64,000 bases of DNA from Companilactobacillus nantensis DSM 16982 (GCF_001435815.1 NZ_AZFV01000001.1:62001-126000); one strand, 5' to 3'; shown: positions 17,739-27,685, counted from the first letter of the stretch. The notes: generated by a model from the letters alone, not told the origin. Made by a program: numbers and translations.

Positions 17739-19565
17739 TTAATTGCTAAGGATTCTTCTTACATCAACCAATTGCTTCACTAACTCCATCTGCAATTTGT
17801 TGTCACCAACCATCGCCGCCTTTTTGAGTTGCTCATTGATTTCCGCCAACTGTGTTTCCAAGTCAGAATTCTTGATGTTATTAATATAATCATCAATTTC
17901 TTGATCATTATATTCATCAGGCATATTCATCATTTCTAATTCCGCTAAAAGATTTTTATCATCATTATCCAAAACGTTCATGAAATCGGAAACATTGATT
18001 TCATCGTCATCAATGTCATCTTGTTCCACATATGACAATAACGCATCAAAAATCCGTTGGTAATTTTGATGAACAAACTTGAATCCTTCACCTTTCAAGT
18101 TAATCCTAACTTCGGGGAAATTAATTGCCCAATACAATAAGTAGCGTTCAGATTTTTCCAAACGATTATATTTTGGCTTAACGGTTGAAGTTACCGCTGC
18201 GACAGCTTTTTGCTGAACATCTTTATAATTATTAGCCAGCTCTTGAATCTTGATCTGACGTCGCAAAGCATCTAATTCTTTGTTGATAGCTTCCTTAGAC
18301 ACGTGCATTTCGTCAGCGACCTTGCCAACATACATATCGATTTCAACAGGTGATTGTAATTTTACTATTTCGTGTAACGATTGATTCAGAAACTCTAACT
18401 GATCATGCTCATTATTCAGGTTATAGTTACGCTTAAAGTAATTCAAAATAAAGGCAATCGGTGTCTGCACACCATTATTAGCTAAATTTTGAAACTTCTC
18501 AAAACCCTCACTTCTGATATATTCATCAGGATCCTTTTTATCAGGGATACTAATGACACCATATGTGAACCGTTCATCAGTCAACTGGGTCAAAGCCCGA
18601 TAAGTAGCCTCAACACCGGGATCATCGCCATCGTAACAAACATTGATCTTATCAGTTAAACGACTCAACACGTAAAGCTGCTGATCCGTTAAACTAGTAC
18701 CCATTGATGCAACACCATTGGTAACACCGGCTTTATACGCACTAATAACATCCATAAAGCCTTCAAACAAAATCACATTACCCTTTTCACGGATTTCTTT
18801 TTTGGCATTATTCAAATTGAACAATGTTTTACCCTTATTAAAGATTTCCGTTTCCGGACTATTCATGTACTTGGCTGTCGAAGCCGCCTTGTCTAAAATA
18901 CGTCCTGAAAAAGCAATGATATTACCGGATTCATCAGTTATTGGAATCATCACTCGATCACGAAAACGGTCGAACAATTCACCCTCCTGATTTTCAGCAA
19001 AGAGTCCTGATTTTCTCAAGATATCTTCATTAATATCCCGGTCTTTGAAGAACTGTAAAAGCAAGTTATTGTTATTCGGTGCATAGCCGATACCAAAGGT
19101 TTGAATCAAGTCATCCGAAAGCTCACGATTCTTGAGATACTTCATTGCTGGAGTACCATTTTCAGTCTTAGTCAAAATGTGACTGTAAAGCTTAGCCGCA
19201 TCGGCGTACATCTTTAACAATGTTTGACTGTCAGAATTCTGATATTGCGTGTTGCTAGCTTCGTATTGATCAGGAACAGAGATATTTCCCATCTGCGCTA
19301 CTTCAATTACTGCTTCGGGGAAAGTTTTGTTCTCCATTTCCATGATGAACTTATAAACATTGCCACCACGACCACAACTAAAGCAATGAAAAATTTGCTT
19401 GTCCTCTGCGACTGAAAACGATGGAGTTCGTTCTTCATGAAACGGGCAAAGTCCAAACAAATTCTTACCTGACTTCTTTAATTGTACATACTTACTAATA
19501 ACATCGACAATATTCGTCTTCGAGGTAACCTCATCAATGAATTCCTGCGGAATTCTCGTTGCCAT
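17739..19565 (-). CDS. dnaG: DNA primase
   Basis: About 608 residues. The N-terminal zinc finger is in LCPFHEERTPSFSV...FHCFSCGRGG (Cys/His/Cys/Cys). The TOPRIM core has ILFEGFMDVISAYKAG and NVCYDGDDPGVEAT. The C-terminal helicase-binding region is divergent, as usual. It makes RNA primers at the replication fork. The ATG at 19565 (MATRIPQEF) follows a near-perfect AGGAGGTGA; the GTG at 19574 lies inside that Shine-Dalgarno and is rejected. First gene of the dnaG-rpoD unit, behind its own leader. Confidence 0.96.
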   Translation of the reverse strand: MATRIPQEFIDEVTSKTNIVDVISKYVQLKKSGKNLFGLCPFHEERTPSFSVAEDKQIFHCFSCGRGGNVYKFIMEMENKTFPEAVIEVAQMGNISVPDQYEASNTQYQNSDSQTLLKMYADAAKLYSHILTKTENGTPAMKYLKNRELSDDLIQTFGIGYAPNNNNLLLQFFKDRDINEDILRKSGLFAENQEGELFDRFRDRVMIPITDESGNIIAFSGRILDKAASTAKYMNSPETEIFNKGKTLFNLNNAKKEIREKGNVILFEGFMDVISAYKAGVTNGVASMGTSLTDQQLYVLSRLTDKINVCYDGDDPGVEATYRALTQLTDERFTYGVISIPDKKDPDEYIRSEGFEKFQNLANNGVQTPIAFILNYFKRNYNLNNEHDQLEFLNQSLHEIVKLQSPVEIDMYVGKVADEMHVSKEAINKELDALRRQIKIQELANNYKDVQQKAVAAVTSTVKPKYNRLEKSERYLLYWAINFPEVRINLKGEGFKFVHQNYQRIFDALLSYVEQDDIDDDEINVSDFMNVLDNDDKNLLAELEMMNMPDEYNDQEIDDYINNIKNSDLETQLAEINEQLKKAAMVGDNKLQMELVKQLVDVRRILSN

Positions 19566-19668
19566 GGCCGTCACCTCCTCATATGTTTATCAATACAGAG
19601 AAACATAATCTAACACATTCATTTTGGGAAAACAAACATGTTGCATCATTCCACCAGCGACGTAGAAA

Positions 19669-19708
19669 TAAAAAAGTGCTCCCACAAAAAGTGCAAACTG
19701 GGACCACT
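19669..19708 (-). promoter_or_regulatory. terminator-like hairpin in the dnaG leader
   Basis: On the minus strand AGTGGTCCCA pairs with TGGGAGCACT around a 14-nt loop and is followed by six T residues. It starts 13 nt after the predicted transcription start of the dnaG promoter and lies about 100 nt before the dnaG start. Either an attenuator of dnaG-rpoD or the end of a very short independent RNA. Confidence 0.55.
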
Positions 19709-19727
19709 AGCCGCTTGTCAAATATTA

Positions 19728-19755
19728 ATTATACTCGGTTGTATGTAAAAGTCTA
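19728..19755 (-). promoter_or_regulatory. predicted sigma-A promoter for dnaG-rpoD
   Basis: Minus strand: TATAAT at 19733-19728, preceded 16 nt upstream by TAGACT as a weak -35. No other good candidate is seen between dnaG and the divergent abi locus. Confidence 0.45.
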
Positions 19756-19864
19756 GCTAAATGTTTACCTAATATTTACAATGAGCCCTTCTCTGTACAC
19801 ATGACTTTTTCACTTTGTTCCTCAGTTAGTACATTAATTTTAGAATTTTTTGATGTTAATGATT

Positions 19865-19892
19865 TTGCTCTAGACTATTTATCTGCTATAAT
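19865..19892 (+). promoter_or_regulatory. predicted sigma-A promoter for the abi-associated small RNA
   Basis: TTGCTC (19865-19870), 16-nt spacer, then a perfect TATAAT (19887-19892). Predicted transcription start near 19899, just before the two hairpins. Confidence 0.6.
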
Positions 19893-19898
19893 ATTGTC

Positions 19899-19970
19899 AT
19901 ACAAATGAACGCGTACCTAGTACGCCACTGGACGAATATAGACTAATCTCTATGTTCGTCCTTTTATTTT
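19899..19970 (+). ncRNA. Candidate small RNA upstream of the AbiF-family gene
   Basis: A short transcript of about 70 nt is predicted between the promoter at 19865-19892 and a T-run. Hairpin 1: GCGTAC CTA GTACGC (19911-19925), 6 bp, perfect. Hairpin 2: 19930-19961, a 13-bp stem GGACGAATATAGA with TCTATGTTCGTCC (one T-G pair) and a 6-nt loop, followed by TTTTATTTTT, which makes it an intrinsic terminator. The abi Shine-Dalgarno begins at the end of that T-run, so abi would be read only by read-through. It could be an RNA antitoxin/co-factor or simply an attenuated leader; sequence alone does not decide. Confidence 0.6.
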
Positions 19971-19982
19971 TGGAGAATAATA

Positions 19983-20993
19983 TTGAGTAACGATAAACCA
20001 TTTAAAACGATTGAAGAACAGATATCACTACTTAAATCCAGAAATCTTGTTTTCGAAAATGAGGACACAGCAAAATCCATGTTGTTTCGGTATGGGTATT
20101 ACGAAATAATCAATGGTTATAAAGACAAATTTCTCGTCAATAGTTCTAATGATAATGAGGGATTCTTGCCAAACACTACTTTTGAACATATATATGCTCT
20201 ATACAAATTAGACAAAAACATCCGTGGAGATATTAAAAATTCTCTAGAGGATTTCGAGCTATCATTCAAACAAGCTCTGGCCTACGCTATCTCTGAAGAA
20301 TATTCTGATAACGATTCTAAGTATACTCAAATTTCACATTATGATGTGGGCGAAGCACATAGAAAGAGAAATGGCGGTTCAGAAACAGACAGAGACCGTT
20401 TACTTTGGAAATTAAATTTTATTATCAAATATAATGAGTACGAACCTTATAAACATTATCGGGAAGAACATGGAAATGTTCCACCTTGGATTACTGTTAA
20501 AGGCCTGTCCTTTGGACAAAGTATTTTTTTATACAAATTAAGTAAACAAAATGTTAGAGATAAGGTAGTCTCAAAAATATTTTCACTAGATTATCAATTA
20601 ATACCAGTTATAGATAATGATTTTCACGTCAGACAAGCATTTGGAGATTTACTATCATTAGCACTTTTTTACAGAAATCATGCATCACATGGTGATCGTG
20701 TGTACAATCAAAAAAGTAATAAATTTGGTCTCAGATATTCAAAATTATTATATCCCAATATTATAAAGGAATCTCACGACGATTTTAATCATGGTCTGGG
20801 GAGAAGTAGCATTGGTACATTGTTGTGCTGCTTAAAAATAGTAGAAAACTCTGATTGCTACTATTCTCTACTGTCATGGTTAACGGTTCACATCAACGAG
20901 TATTTAAACCTTTATCCTTTGGATTTAAGCTTTTTGAATTCAGAGATGGAACTAAACTTAACTGAAATAAATTTAACACTCAAACATAAATAG
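19983..20993 (+). CDS. Abi_2/AbiF-family HEPN protein (abortive infection-type)
   Basis: 336 residues. The N-terminus (KTIEEQISLLKSRNLVFEN...SMLFRYGYYEIINGYKDKF) and middle (FEHIYALYKLDKNIRGDI) match the Abi_2 (AbiD/AbiF) family. Near residue 237 is YRNHASHGDRVYN, which fits the HEPN RNase motif Rx4-6H (R, four residues, H). Proteins of this family are phage-defence or toxin RNases. The start is TTG at 19983 with TTGGAGAA nine bases upstream; no in-frame ATG is close. The gene is alone on the plus strand between dnaG and glyS, which are otherwise minus-strand neighbours in the macromolecular-synthesis region, suggesting insertion of a defence cassette. Closed by its own terminator. Confidence 0.85.
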   Translation: MSNDKPFKTIEEQISLLKSRNLVFENEDTAKSMLFRYGYYEIINGYKDKFLVNSSNDNEGFLPNTTFEHIYALYKLDKNIRGDIKNSLEDFELSFKQALAYAISEEYSDNDSKYTQISHYDVGEAHRKRNGGSETDRDRLLWKLNFIIKYNEYEPYKHYREEHGNVPPWITVKGLSFGQSIFLYKLSKQNVRDKVVSKIFSLDYQLIPVIDNDFHVRQAFGDLLSLALFYRNHASHGDRVYNQKSNKFGLRYSKLLYPNIIKESHDDFNHGLGRSSIGTLLCCLKIVENSDCYYSLLSWLTVHINEYLNLYPLDLSFLNSEMELNLTEINLTLKHK

Positions 20994-21023
20994 CTTTAGG
21001 TAATCTTGAGCAAAGTCTTAGAC

Positions 21024-21072
21024 AAAAAGAACCATCACAAGAAATTTTTAATTTCTGTGATGGTTCTTTTTT
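21024..21072. terminator. bidirectional terminator between abi and glyS
   Basis: A perfect stem of about 20 bp (AAAAAGAACCATCACA and complement) with T-runs on both strands, 30 bp after the abi stop. Confidence 0.85.
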
Positions 21073-21167
21073 CGGTAATCATATAAAAACCTATAAATTA
21101 AATTAGCATTTTTAAATCATGGGTTCGCAGCATGATGATGAACCCGTCATTACCACAATTATCTAAA

Positions 21168-23228
21168 TTATTTGGTAACAATCTTAGACAAATCACCCAA
21201 GTTAGCAATCAAATGGTTAGCAATAACTAATTGTGTCAAACGGTTGTTCTTAACTTTTTCATCTTTAGCCATGATCATATTTTCATCGAAGTATGAATCG
21301 ATAACTGGACGTAAAGCTGCCAATTGTTTGAATAAGTCTTCAGCATTATCGTCGTTGACTTTGGCTACTTTTTCTTTCAATTGTGATTCTGAAGGATTTT
21401 CGAACAGGCTATCATCAACTGTTAAATCATCTGAGTAACCAAACGTAGCTTTCTTAGATAAGTTAACGATTCTACCAAGTGCTTCCATGACAACCTTGAA
21501 GTCATCATCTTTAACGTGGTTTTGTAGTACTTCAGCAACATCGATCATCGCGATTGGATCAACATTTGAACCTGAAGCTACGGCGTCAACGATGTCATTT
21601 CGAATATCTTTTTGGTTCAACAATTGACGAACACGATCAATCATGAATTCGTTGATTGCTTTTTCATTCTTGCCAAGATCTAGTTTAGCAGGAACTGTTA
21701 AGTTGGCCTTCAAGAAGTCTTGTAAGTCTTCAAGATTCATTGACCATTGATAATTATCAAGAATTCTAACAATACCATAAGCTTGACGACGCAAAGCATA
21801 TGGATCATTTGAACCACTAGGAATTAGGTCAACTGCATAAAATGTTACTAATGAATCAATCTTATCAGCAATGGCTAAAGCAGCACCAACTTTACTTGCA
21901 GGTAATGCTCCCTCAGCTGAGATTGGCATGTAGTGTTCACGAACGGCTTGGGCAACTGCCTTAGTTTCACCCATGATTTCGGCATACTTCTCACCCATAA
22001 CACCTTGTAGTTCAGGGAATTCTTCAACCATACTTGTAACAAGATCAAACTTGTAAATATCACTGGCACGTAGTAAATCTTTTGTTTCAGTTGCATCAAG
22101 TTTGAATAATTTAGCTAAATGTTCTGCAATTTGGTGAACACGAGCCATTTTTTCATACATAGTACCGATCTTAACGTGGAAGTTAACTGACTTAAGCTTT
22201 TCAACATAATCAGCAATCGTCTTCTTTTGGTCTTCTTTAAAGAAGAAATCAGCATCTTCAAGACGAGCCACAAGCACTTTTTCGTTACCACGAATAACAT
22301 TTTCGATATGTTCAGTATTACCATTTCTTACACCAATAAAGTATGGTGCAAGTTTGCCAGCTTGATCACGAACGTAGAAGTATCTTTGGTTATCCTTCAT
22401 TGAAGTAATTAGAACTTCTTCGGGGATTTCCAAATACTTCTTATCAAATGAACCGGCAAAAGTTGTTGGGAACTCAACTAGATTGTTAACTTCTTCAAGC
22501 AAATCAGGATCTACATCGATATCCCAATCATGATCTGCTGCGATTTTAGCAATTTGGTCAGAAATAATTTGTTTACGTTCTTTAGCATCAACAATTACAA
22601 ATTGTGACTTAAGTTTTGCGACATAATTATCAGCATCGTCAATTTCAACGTCCTCACCAAGGAATCTGTGTCCACGTGTCATGCGGCCTGATGTGATATC
22701 AAGAATTTTAACAGGAACTTCTTCAGTACCAAGTAGTGAAACTAACCAGTGAATTGGACGAATATATTCGAAATCATATGAACCCCAGCGCATTCTAGTT
22801 GGGAAAGTGATAGCCTTGATAACTTCATCCATATGGCTTAAAACAGTTTCAACTTTTTGACCGTCTTCGTGTTTTTGAATATAAGCATATTCAACGCCCT
22901 TTAATTCTTCAAAGAAGATATCATCTGGTGTCATTCCCTGTCCACGGGCAAATCCTTGGGCAGCCTTAGTCCAGTTACCATCAGCATCTTGAGCAATTTT
23001 CTTTGAAGGGCCTTTAGCCTTAACATCAATATCAGTTTGCTTTTCAGCAATACCCTTAACCAAAATTGTTAAACGTCTTGGAGTTGAGAACTTTTCAACG
23101 GAGTCAAATGAAATACGGTTTTCCTTGAGAAATTTTTCAGCTCTTTGAGCAAATTGATTAACACTCTTTGTGACAACATGGGCTGGCATTTCTTCCAAAC
23201 CGATTTCTAGTAAGTAATTTTTAGTCAT
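21168..23228 (-). CDS. glyS: Glycyl-tRNA synthetase beta subunit
   Basis: About 686 residues, normal for bacterial GlyS. It begins [19 protein letters not shown] and contains the family blocks [25 protein letters not shown] and [14 protein letters not shown]. The C-terminal anticodon-binding-like domain ends [17 protein letters not shown]. Forms the alpha2beta2 enzyme with GlyQ. The ATG at 23228 has AAGGAGATC upstream and overlaps the glyQ stop by 8 bp (ATGACTAA), so the two are translationally coupled; the longer frame to 23294 is not the start. Confidence 0.96.
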   Translation of the reverse strand: MTKNYLLEIGLEEMPAHVVTKSVNQFAQRAEKFLKENRISFDSVEKFSTPRRLTILVKGIAEKQTDIDVKAKGPSKKIAQDADGNWTKAAQGFARGQGMTPDDIFFEELKGVEYAYIQKHEDGQKVETVLSHMDEVIKAITFPTRMRWGSYDFEYIRPIHWLVSLLGTEEVPVKILDITSGRMTRGHRFLGEDVEIDDADNYVAKLKSQFVIVDAKERKQIISDQIAKIAADHDWDIDVDPDLLEEVNNLVEFPTTFAGSFDKKYLEIPEEVLITSMKDNQRYFYVRDQAGKLAPYFIGVRNGNTEHIENVIRGNEKVLVARLEDADFFFKEDQKKTIADYVEKLKSVNFHVKIGTMYEKMARVHQIAEHLAKLFKLDATETKDLLRASDIYKFDLVTSMVEEFPELQGVMGEKYAEIMGETKAVAQAVREHYMPISAEGALPASKVGAALAIADKIDSLVTFYAVDLIPSGSNDPYALRRQAYGIVRILDNYQWSMNLEDLQDFLKANLTVPAKLDLGKNEKAINEFMIDRVRQLLNQKDIRNDIVDAVASGSNVDPIAMIDVAEVLQNHVKDDDFKVVMEALGRIVNLSKKATFGYSDDLTVDDSLFENPSESQLKEKVAKVNDDNAEDLFKQLAALRPVIDSYFDENMIMAKDEKVKNNRLTQLVIANHLIANLGDLSKIVTK

Positions 23229-24132
23229 TTTTGATCTCCTTTGCTGCTTCGCTATTTGCCAAAAGTGGGAAGCCACGTTTCTTTCTTTCTTCAACGAAGG
23301 CTTTAGCTACCTTGTGAGCCATCTTTCTAATACGTGACAAGAATGCAGCACGTTCAGTAACTGAAACAGCTCCACGAGCGTCAAGTAAGTTAAATGTATG
23401 TGAACATTTCAAGATGTAATCGTAAGCTGGGTGAACCAAACCTAGATCCATCAAGCGATTTGCTTCTTTTTCATAAGCATCAAAGAATGTGAATAACATA
23501 TCTTGATTACTTTCTTCAAATGAGTATTTTGAGTGTTCGTATTCAGGTTCTTTGAAGATATCTCCATAAAGAACACCATCACCCCATTCCAAATCATAAA
23601 CTGAGTTTACGTCTTGGATGTATGAAGCCAAACGTTCAACACCATAAGTAATTTCACTAGTTGTTGGGTGACATTGTAGTCCACCAACTTGTTGGAAGTA
23701 TGTAAATTGAGAAACTTCCATACCATCTAGCCAAACTTCCCAACCAACACCGGCACAACCCATTGATGGGTTCTCCCAGTTATCTTCAACGAAACGAATA
23801 TCATGTTCCAAAGGTTCAATACCTAAAGCACGTAATGAATCTAGGTAATATTCTTGGATATTTTCTGGAGCTGGCTTCATAACAACTTGGAATTGGTGGT
23901 GTTGATACAAACGATTAGGGTTTTCACCATAACGACCATCAGCAGGACGTCTTGAAGGTTCAACGTAAGCTGCATTCCAAGGTTCTGGTCCGATTGCACG
24001 TAAAAATGTGTAAGGACTCATTGTTCCGGCACCTTTTTCTGTATCGTATGCTTGCATCAACATACAACCTTTATCACCCCAAAATTTTTGAAGTGTGAGA
24101 ATCATATTTTGAACATTTAACTTCTTTACCAT
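23221..24132 (-). CDS. glyQ: Glycyl-tRNA synthetase alpha subunit
   Basis: About 303 residues beginning [18 protein letters not shown]. Class II motifs are visible: [24 protein letters not shown] split across motif 2, and [10 protein letters not shown] near motif 3. It activates glycine. The ATG at 24132 follows GGGAGAAAAA; the upstream in-frame ATG at 24180 lies inside the T-box terminator and is not used. Controlled by the glycine T-box upstream. Confidence 0.96.
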   Translation of the reverse strand: MVKKLNVQNMILTLQKFWGDKGCMLMQAYDTEKGAGTMSPYTFLRAIGPEPWNAAYVEPSRRPADGRYGENPNRLYQHHQFQVVMKPAPENIQEYYLDSLRALGIEPLEHDIRFVEDNWENPSMGCAGVGWEVWLDGMEVSQFTYFQQVGGLQCHPTTSEITYGVERLASYIQDVNSVYDLEWGDGVLYGDIFKEPEYEHSKYSFEESNQDMLFTFFDAYEKEANRLMDLGLVHPAYDYILKCSHTFNLLDARGAVSVTERAAFLSRIRKMAHKVAKAFVEERKKRGFPLLANSEAAKEIKND

Positions 24133-24139
24133 TTTTTCT

Positions 24140-24335
24140 CCCTTCAGGCAGAACACAAAAAAATCCCTTGCAGTGTACACTTAGGCACTTTCTGCAAGGG
24201 ACGAGTATTCGCGGTTCCACCCTAATTCAGGACCGAAGTCCTGCACTTTTATATTCGATTTAATTGTACGCCATAAATCTAATCGAAGCTTTCACTATTC
24301 TCCGTCGCTGTTTCAACATACATCAATATAACCAT
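24140..24335 (-). promoter_or_regulatory. T-box riboswitch for glyQS, glycine specifier
   Basis: The T-box sequence AGGGTGGAACCGCG lies at 24223-24210. A terminator stem TCCCTTGCAG/CTGCAAGGGA with a T7 run lies at 24202-24157. Upstream, a stem-I-like helix (CGATT...AATCG) holds GGC, a glycine codon, at 24272-24270 as the probable specifier. Uncharged tRNA-Gly would favour the antiterminator and switch on glyQS. Confidence 0.9.
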
Positions 24336-24353
24336 TTTTGTAACGATTGTCAA

Positions 24354-25112
24354 TTACAAGTGCCAGCGTTTCATTTTATCTATGAACGTTTTACTTTTAG
24401 GATAATATCCGACTGTTCCTAAATAAATTGCATCGATTGCATGCTGAATTAGGTCTTTATTATTTTCTTTGATTTCAATCTTACCAACTTGATCTAAGCC
24501 GATTTTACTGAATAGTCGTAAAAAATAAACGATTCGTTTGGGTATATGTAGTCGATGAATATCACTATCAAAATGTTTTGAACACAACAAACCACCTAGA
24601 AGAACTGAGAAGTCAAAATTGCCTTCTGTTTCCCCACCGACAACACAAGCGTCCATGTTTGGTTCAACCCCAAATGCTTCGAGCAATTTCATTTGCATAA
24701 TATTGACAATAATTTGAGCATCATAACCATTTTCGATATACAACAAAGCCTTAAACAACTGCCGATACCATCGATCTGGAACTGGATCATCGACAAATGC
24801 TTCGTGATACAAATCGAATAAAAATGTCGCATAAGCATTTAATTCGATGTCTTGCATGATTTCATTGAACTGTTTGATGTTACTTGCAGAATTTAAATAC
24901 GATAAACCGTCATTTTTAACAATTCCGGAATATTCACCATACGAGAACGTAATAACGGAGCCTGATATTTTTGACTTAGCCGTTTGCGTACTGCGAACAA
25001 GAAATGTTTTAAAGCCATACTCTCGTGTCAAAATAGTTACCAGTGCATCCCGTTCCTTATAGCGTTGACGACGTACGACAATACCAAAAAAATTAGTTGG
25101 CGTGTTTGCCAT
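24354..25112 (-). CDS. recO: DNA repair protein RecO
   Basis: 252 residues. An N-terminal OB fold (FFGIVVRRQRYKERDALVTILTREYG) is followed by a helical domain. Two of the four zinc-ligand cysteines of typical RecO appear at ACVVGGETEGNF and LLCSKHF, so the zinc site looks partly lost (one Cys at each position), as in many lactobacilli. RecO loads RecA in recombinational repair. Its ATG overlaps the era stop by one base (TAATG). Confidence 0.9.
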   Translation of the reverse strand: MANTPTNFFGIVVRRQRYKERDALVTILTREYGFKTFLVRSTQTAKSKISGSVITFSYGEYSGIVKNDGLSYLNSASNIKQFNEIMQDIELNAYATFLFDLYHEAFVDDPVPDRWYRQLFKALLYIENGYDAQIIVNIMQMKLLEAFGVEPNMDACVVGGETEGNFDFSVLLGGLLCSKHFDSDIHRLHIPKRIVYFLRLFSKIGLDQVGKIEIKENNKDLIQHAIDAIYLGTVGYYPKSKTFIDKMKRWHL

Positions 25113-26026
25113 TAATCTTTAATGTCTTTCATTGAATATCCTGCACTTGCCAAGAAGGCCTTGTCATCACGCCAATTCTTCTTAACACGAACCCAAAGTT
25201 TCAAGTTGATTTTTTCACCAAGCAAATGTTCAATCTTAATACGTGAGCCAATACCAATATTCTTCAACATTGCTCCACCACGACCAATAACGATTGGCTT
25301 TTGGCTCTCACGTTCAACGTAAATATTAGCCTCAATTTGAAGTTTTCCAGCCTCGCTACGTTGATTCATTGATTCAACAACGACCGCAATTGAGTGAGGA
25401 ATTTCATCACGAGTATCTTCCAATATCTTTTCACGGATCAATTCTCCGACGATAAAGTATTCGGGGTGATCAGTAATTTGGTCATCAGCATAATATTGTG
25501 GTCCAACTGGTAAATGTTTTGTCAAAGTATCGATCAAATCATCAATATTATTACCGTTTGTTGCCGAAATAGGAATAATTTCGGCAAAATCCATCAAATC
25601 TTTGTATTCATCAATTTGTGGAGCCATTTCATCTGGGTTGATCAAATCAATTTTGTTTAGAACTAGAAAGACTGGTGCTTTAACTTTCTTTAATTCTTCA
25701 ATGATGAATTTATCACCAGGTCCTGCTTGTTCACCGGCTTCAGTCATAAATAGAACTGCATCAACTTCTTTTAGAGCTGAAATGGCAGCTTTATCCATAT
25801 ATTGATCCAAATCATTGTGAGGTTTGTGAATACCAGGTGTATCCAAGAAAATAATTTGACGTTCATTGTCAGTATAAATTCCTTGAATCTTATTTCTAGT
25901 TGTTTGTGCCTTTGGTGATGTGATGGCAATTTGTTCTTTAATAATCCGGTTCATAAAAGTTGATTTACCAACATTGGGGCGTCCAATAATGGCAACGAAA
26001 CCTGATTTGTAATTTTTATTATCCAT
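25112..26026 (-). CDS. era: GTPase Era
   Basis: 304 residues. G1 is [10 protein letters not shown]3 DTPGI, G4 NKID and G5 ISATNG. The C-terminal KH domain has the [16 protein letters not shown]-binding loop. Binds the 3' end of 16S rRNA in 30S assembly. It lies in the standard cdd-era-recO order, 2 bp after cdd. Confidence 0.96.
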   Translation of the reverse strand: MDNKNYKSGFVAIIGRPNVGKSTFMNRIIKEQIAITSPKAQTTRNKIQGIYTDNERQIIFLDTPGIHKPHNDLDQYMDKAAISALKEVDAVLFMTEAGEQAGPGDKFIIEELKKVKAPVFLVLNKIDLINPDEMAPQIDEYKDLMDFAEIIPISATNGNNIDDLIDTLTKHLPVGPQYYADDQITDHPEYFIVGELIREKILEDTRDEIPHSIAVVVESMNQRSEAGKLQIEANIYVERESQKPIVIGRGGAMLKNIGIGSRIKIEHLLGEKINLKLWVRVKKNWRDDKAFLASAGYSMKDIKD

Positions 26027-26028
26027 AA

Positions 26029-26430
26029 TTAATCCATGTCCTTATCACTGAATGCTAGTGGCAAAATTTCTTTAAAAGTATATTCTTTGAAATCATTTGT
26101 TTTGTTTGCTAAAAAGACGATATCGTCTGAATCCATAAATTCGCTCATAACTTGACGACAAGCGCCACAGGGCTTTGATAGTTCTTGAGTCCCATTAGTT
26201 ATCACAATCTTTGAAACGTGCTTAGCACCTTCAGAAACAGCCTTAAAAATAGCCGTTCGTTCAGCACAGTTCGTTAATCCATATGAGGCATTTTCAACGT
26301 TAACACCAGAATAAATCTTTCCATCGTCACAGAGAACGGCTGCTCCAACCGTGTAATGTGAATAAGGGGCATAGGCATTTTCCATAGCTTGGCTTGCGAC
26401 ATCAAATAATTGCTTTTCAGTAATTTCCAC
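26029..26430 (-). CDS. cdd: Cytidine deaminase
   Basis: 133 residues, the tetrameric small form. The zinc and catalytic motifs are [15 protein letters not shown] (Cys and catalytic Glu) and PCGACRQVM (two Cys). It converts cytidine or deoxycytidine to uridine forms for salvage. The Shine-Dalgarno is AAGGAGACTG. First of the compact cdd-era-recO run. Confidence 0.95.
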   Translation of the reverse strand: MEITEKQLFDVASQAMENAYAPYSHYTVGAAVLCDDGKIYSGVNVENASYGLTNCAERTAIFKAVSEGAKHVSKIVITNGTQELSKPCGACRQVMSEFMDSDDIVFLANKTNDFKEYTFKEILPLAFSDKDMD

Positions 26431-26554
26431 TAGATCAGTCTCCTTTTTTGTGTATCTCAGTTAATAATTATAATACAGATGATTGTTTAAAAAAAAGAAT
26501 TTGAAATAAAACTCAGAAACATGCACTGACGAATCAACTTCTCCAGTAAAATCT

Positions 26555-27544
26555 CTAAAAATTGTTCTTCAAACTTCCCACATTCTTAATCACAACTGAG
26601 TTACTGCCATCCGGATTCGTTTCAAATTCAATTGCATCCCTATTTTTCAATAAACTTATTGGTATATTGATTTCGATACCATTGTCTAGCTTAATCTTTT
26701 GTCGCTCATATTTTTTTTCAAAATAATTGATATTTGGCACTGTCACAACTGGATCAATAGCTTTCTTGGACAGTTGATCCTTGAACTCTGCTTTAGCGTC
26801 TTCTTTTTGCTCAAACACCACATCAGCAATGTAATCATTGTCAATCACACCATCTGTCTCGAGACTATCATGGATTGCCTGCTGCGTTTTAGAAGTAATC
26901 ACAAAGTCATCTGCGTCATCATATTTTTCAGAAATTTTTTGAATTGATTTCTTAATCTGTTTAACATTGGTTGATACCTTACTTGGTATTGCTTTAACTT
27001 CAAGAAAATCCCTTGACATCAACCATTTACCGCTTTCACCAGTATATTGTTGCTCACGAATTTTTACTTTTTTGGCGTCAATCAAAATCATATTTTTGAC
27101 GCCTTGTCCAGGCGAGGGCAAAATACTGTTGTTTTGAATGATGTTATTCACCAAAACATCCTCGTCATACTCAACGTTATGAATATAACGCTTAGTATAG
27201 TCCAACTTGGCAATCCCAATCACTGGGCCCAAATCATCAAGTTCAACATTAAAGAATAATAAGTCGCCGCCAGGAATTTTTTCATTTGCCTTAATAGCTT
27301 CAAAGTAATCCAAGGCAAACTTTTCCGTTAGTTGTTGAAATTCTTCACGGCCATTCCAAAACTGCTCAAGCATCGGAACTCGTGATAAATCTAGCTCCAC
27401 ATATTCACTATTTTCAAATTTATCGATTACTTTTTCAACATACTTAGAAACTTCAAGATTGCTCTGAGAAATCTTCTTTTGCGACAACACCACGTTGCCA
27501 GAATCCTTGTCCAAGATATGGTCAATTACGTTTAGAATTTTCAT
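26555..27544 (-). CDS. Nucleoid-associated protein of the NA37/YejK family
   Basis: 329 residues beginning MKILNVIDHILDKDSGNVVLSQ, which matches the Firmicutes branch of the 37-kDa nucleoid-associated family (PF04245, E. coli YejK/NdpA). Other family-like blocks are GGDLLFFNVELDDLGPVIGIAKLDYT and DFLEVKAIPSK. DNA association is known for E. coli YejK; nothing specific is known here. It occupies the place between ybeY and cdd where diacylglycerol kinase (dgkA) usually lies in this cluster, with a terminator before it and 125 bp after it. Identification rests on recognised sequence style rather than a search. Confidence 0.65.
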   Translation of the reverse strand: MKILNVIDHILDKDSGNVVLSQKKISQSNLEVSKYVEKVIDKFENSEYVELDLSRVPMLEQFWNGREEFQQLTEKFALDYFEAIKANEKIPGGDLLFFNVELDDLGPVIGIAKLDYTKRYIHNVEYDEDVLVNNIIQNNSILPSPGQGVKNMILIDAKKVKIREQQYTGESGKWLMSRDFLEVKAIPSKVSTNVKQIKKSIQKISEKYDDADDFVITSKTQQAIHDSLETDGVIDNDYIADVVFEQKEDAKAEFKDQLSKKAIDPVVTVPNINYFEKKYERQKIKLDNGIEINIPISLLKNRDAIEFETNPDGSNSVVIKNVGSLKNNF

Positions 27545-27620
27545 TAGTTTTCCTCTCTACCAACTACTCGTATTGAAATTCAATTTTAGTAAAAAAACAA
27601 CACTCCAATTAATGAGGCAT

Positions 27621-27654
27621 AAAAAAAGAAACCCAGTTTTACGGATTTCTTTTT
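27621..27654 (-). terminator. intrinsic terminator after ybeY
   Basis: On the minus strand AAAAAGAAATCC pairs with GGGTTTCTTTTT (one G-U), followed by a T-run, 32 bp after the ybeY stop. It separates ybeY from the NA37 gene. Confidence 0.75.
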
Positions 27655-27685
27655 GAACTAGGGATCACAATCCCCTCTGTTCGAT

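Noticed and set aside
19574-19756. 65-residue open frame on the plus strand upstream of the abi small RNA
   Set aside because: It lies over the dnaG leader and promoter, lacks a ribosome binding site and has no protein-like composition.
24133-24180. N-terminal extension of GlyQ ([16 protein letters not shown])
   Set aside because: These codons are the T-box terminator; the proper Shine-Dalgarno precedes the ATG at 24132.
26555-27544. KwaB-like (Kiwa defence) assignment for the 329-residue protein
   Set aside because: No kwaA-like membrane gene is adjacent, and the N-terminus fits the NA37/YejK family better; only a profile search would settle it.
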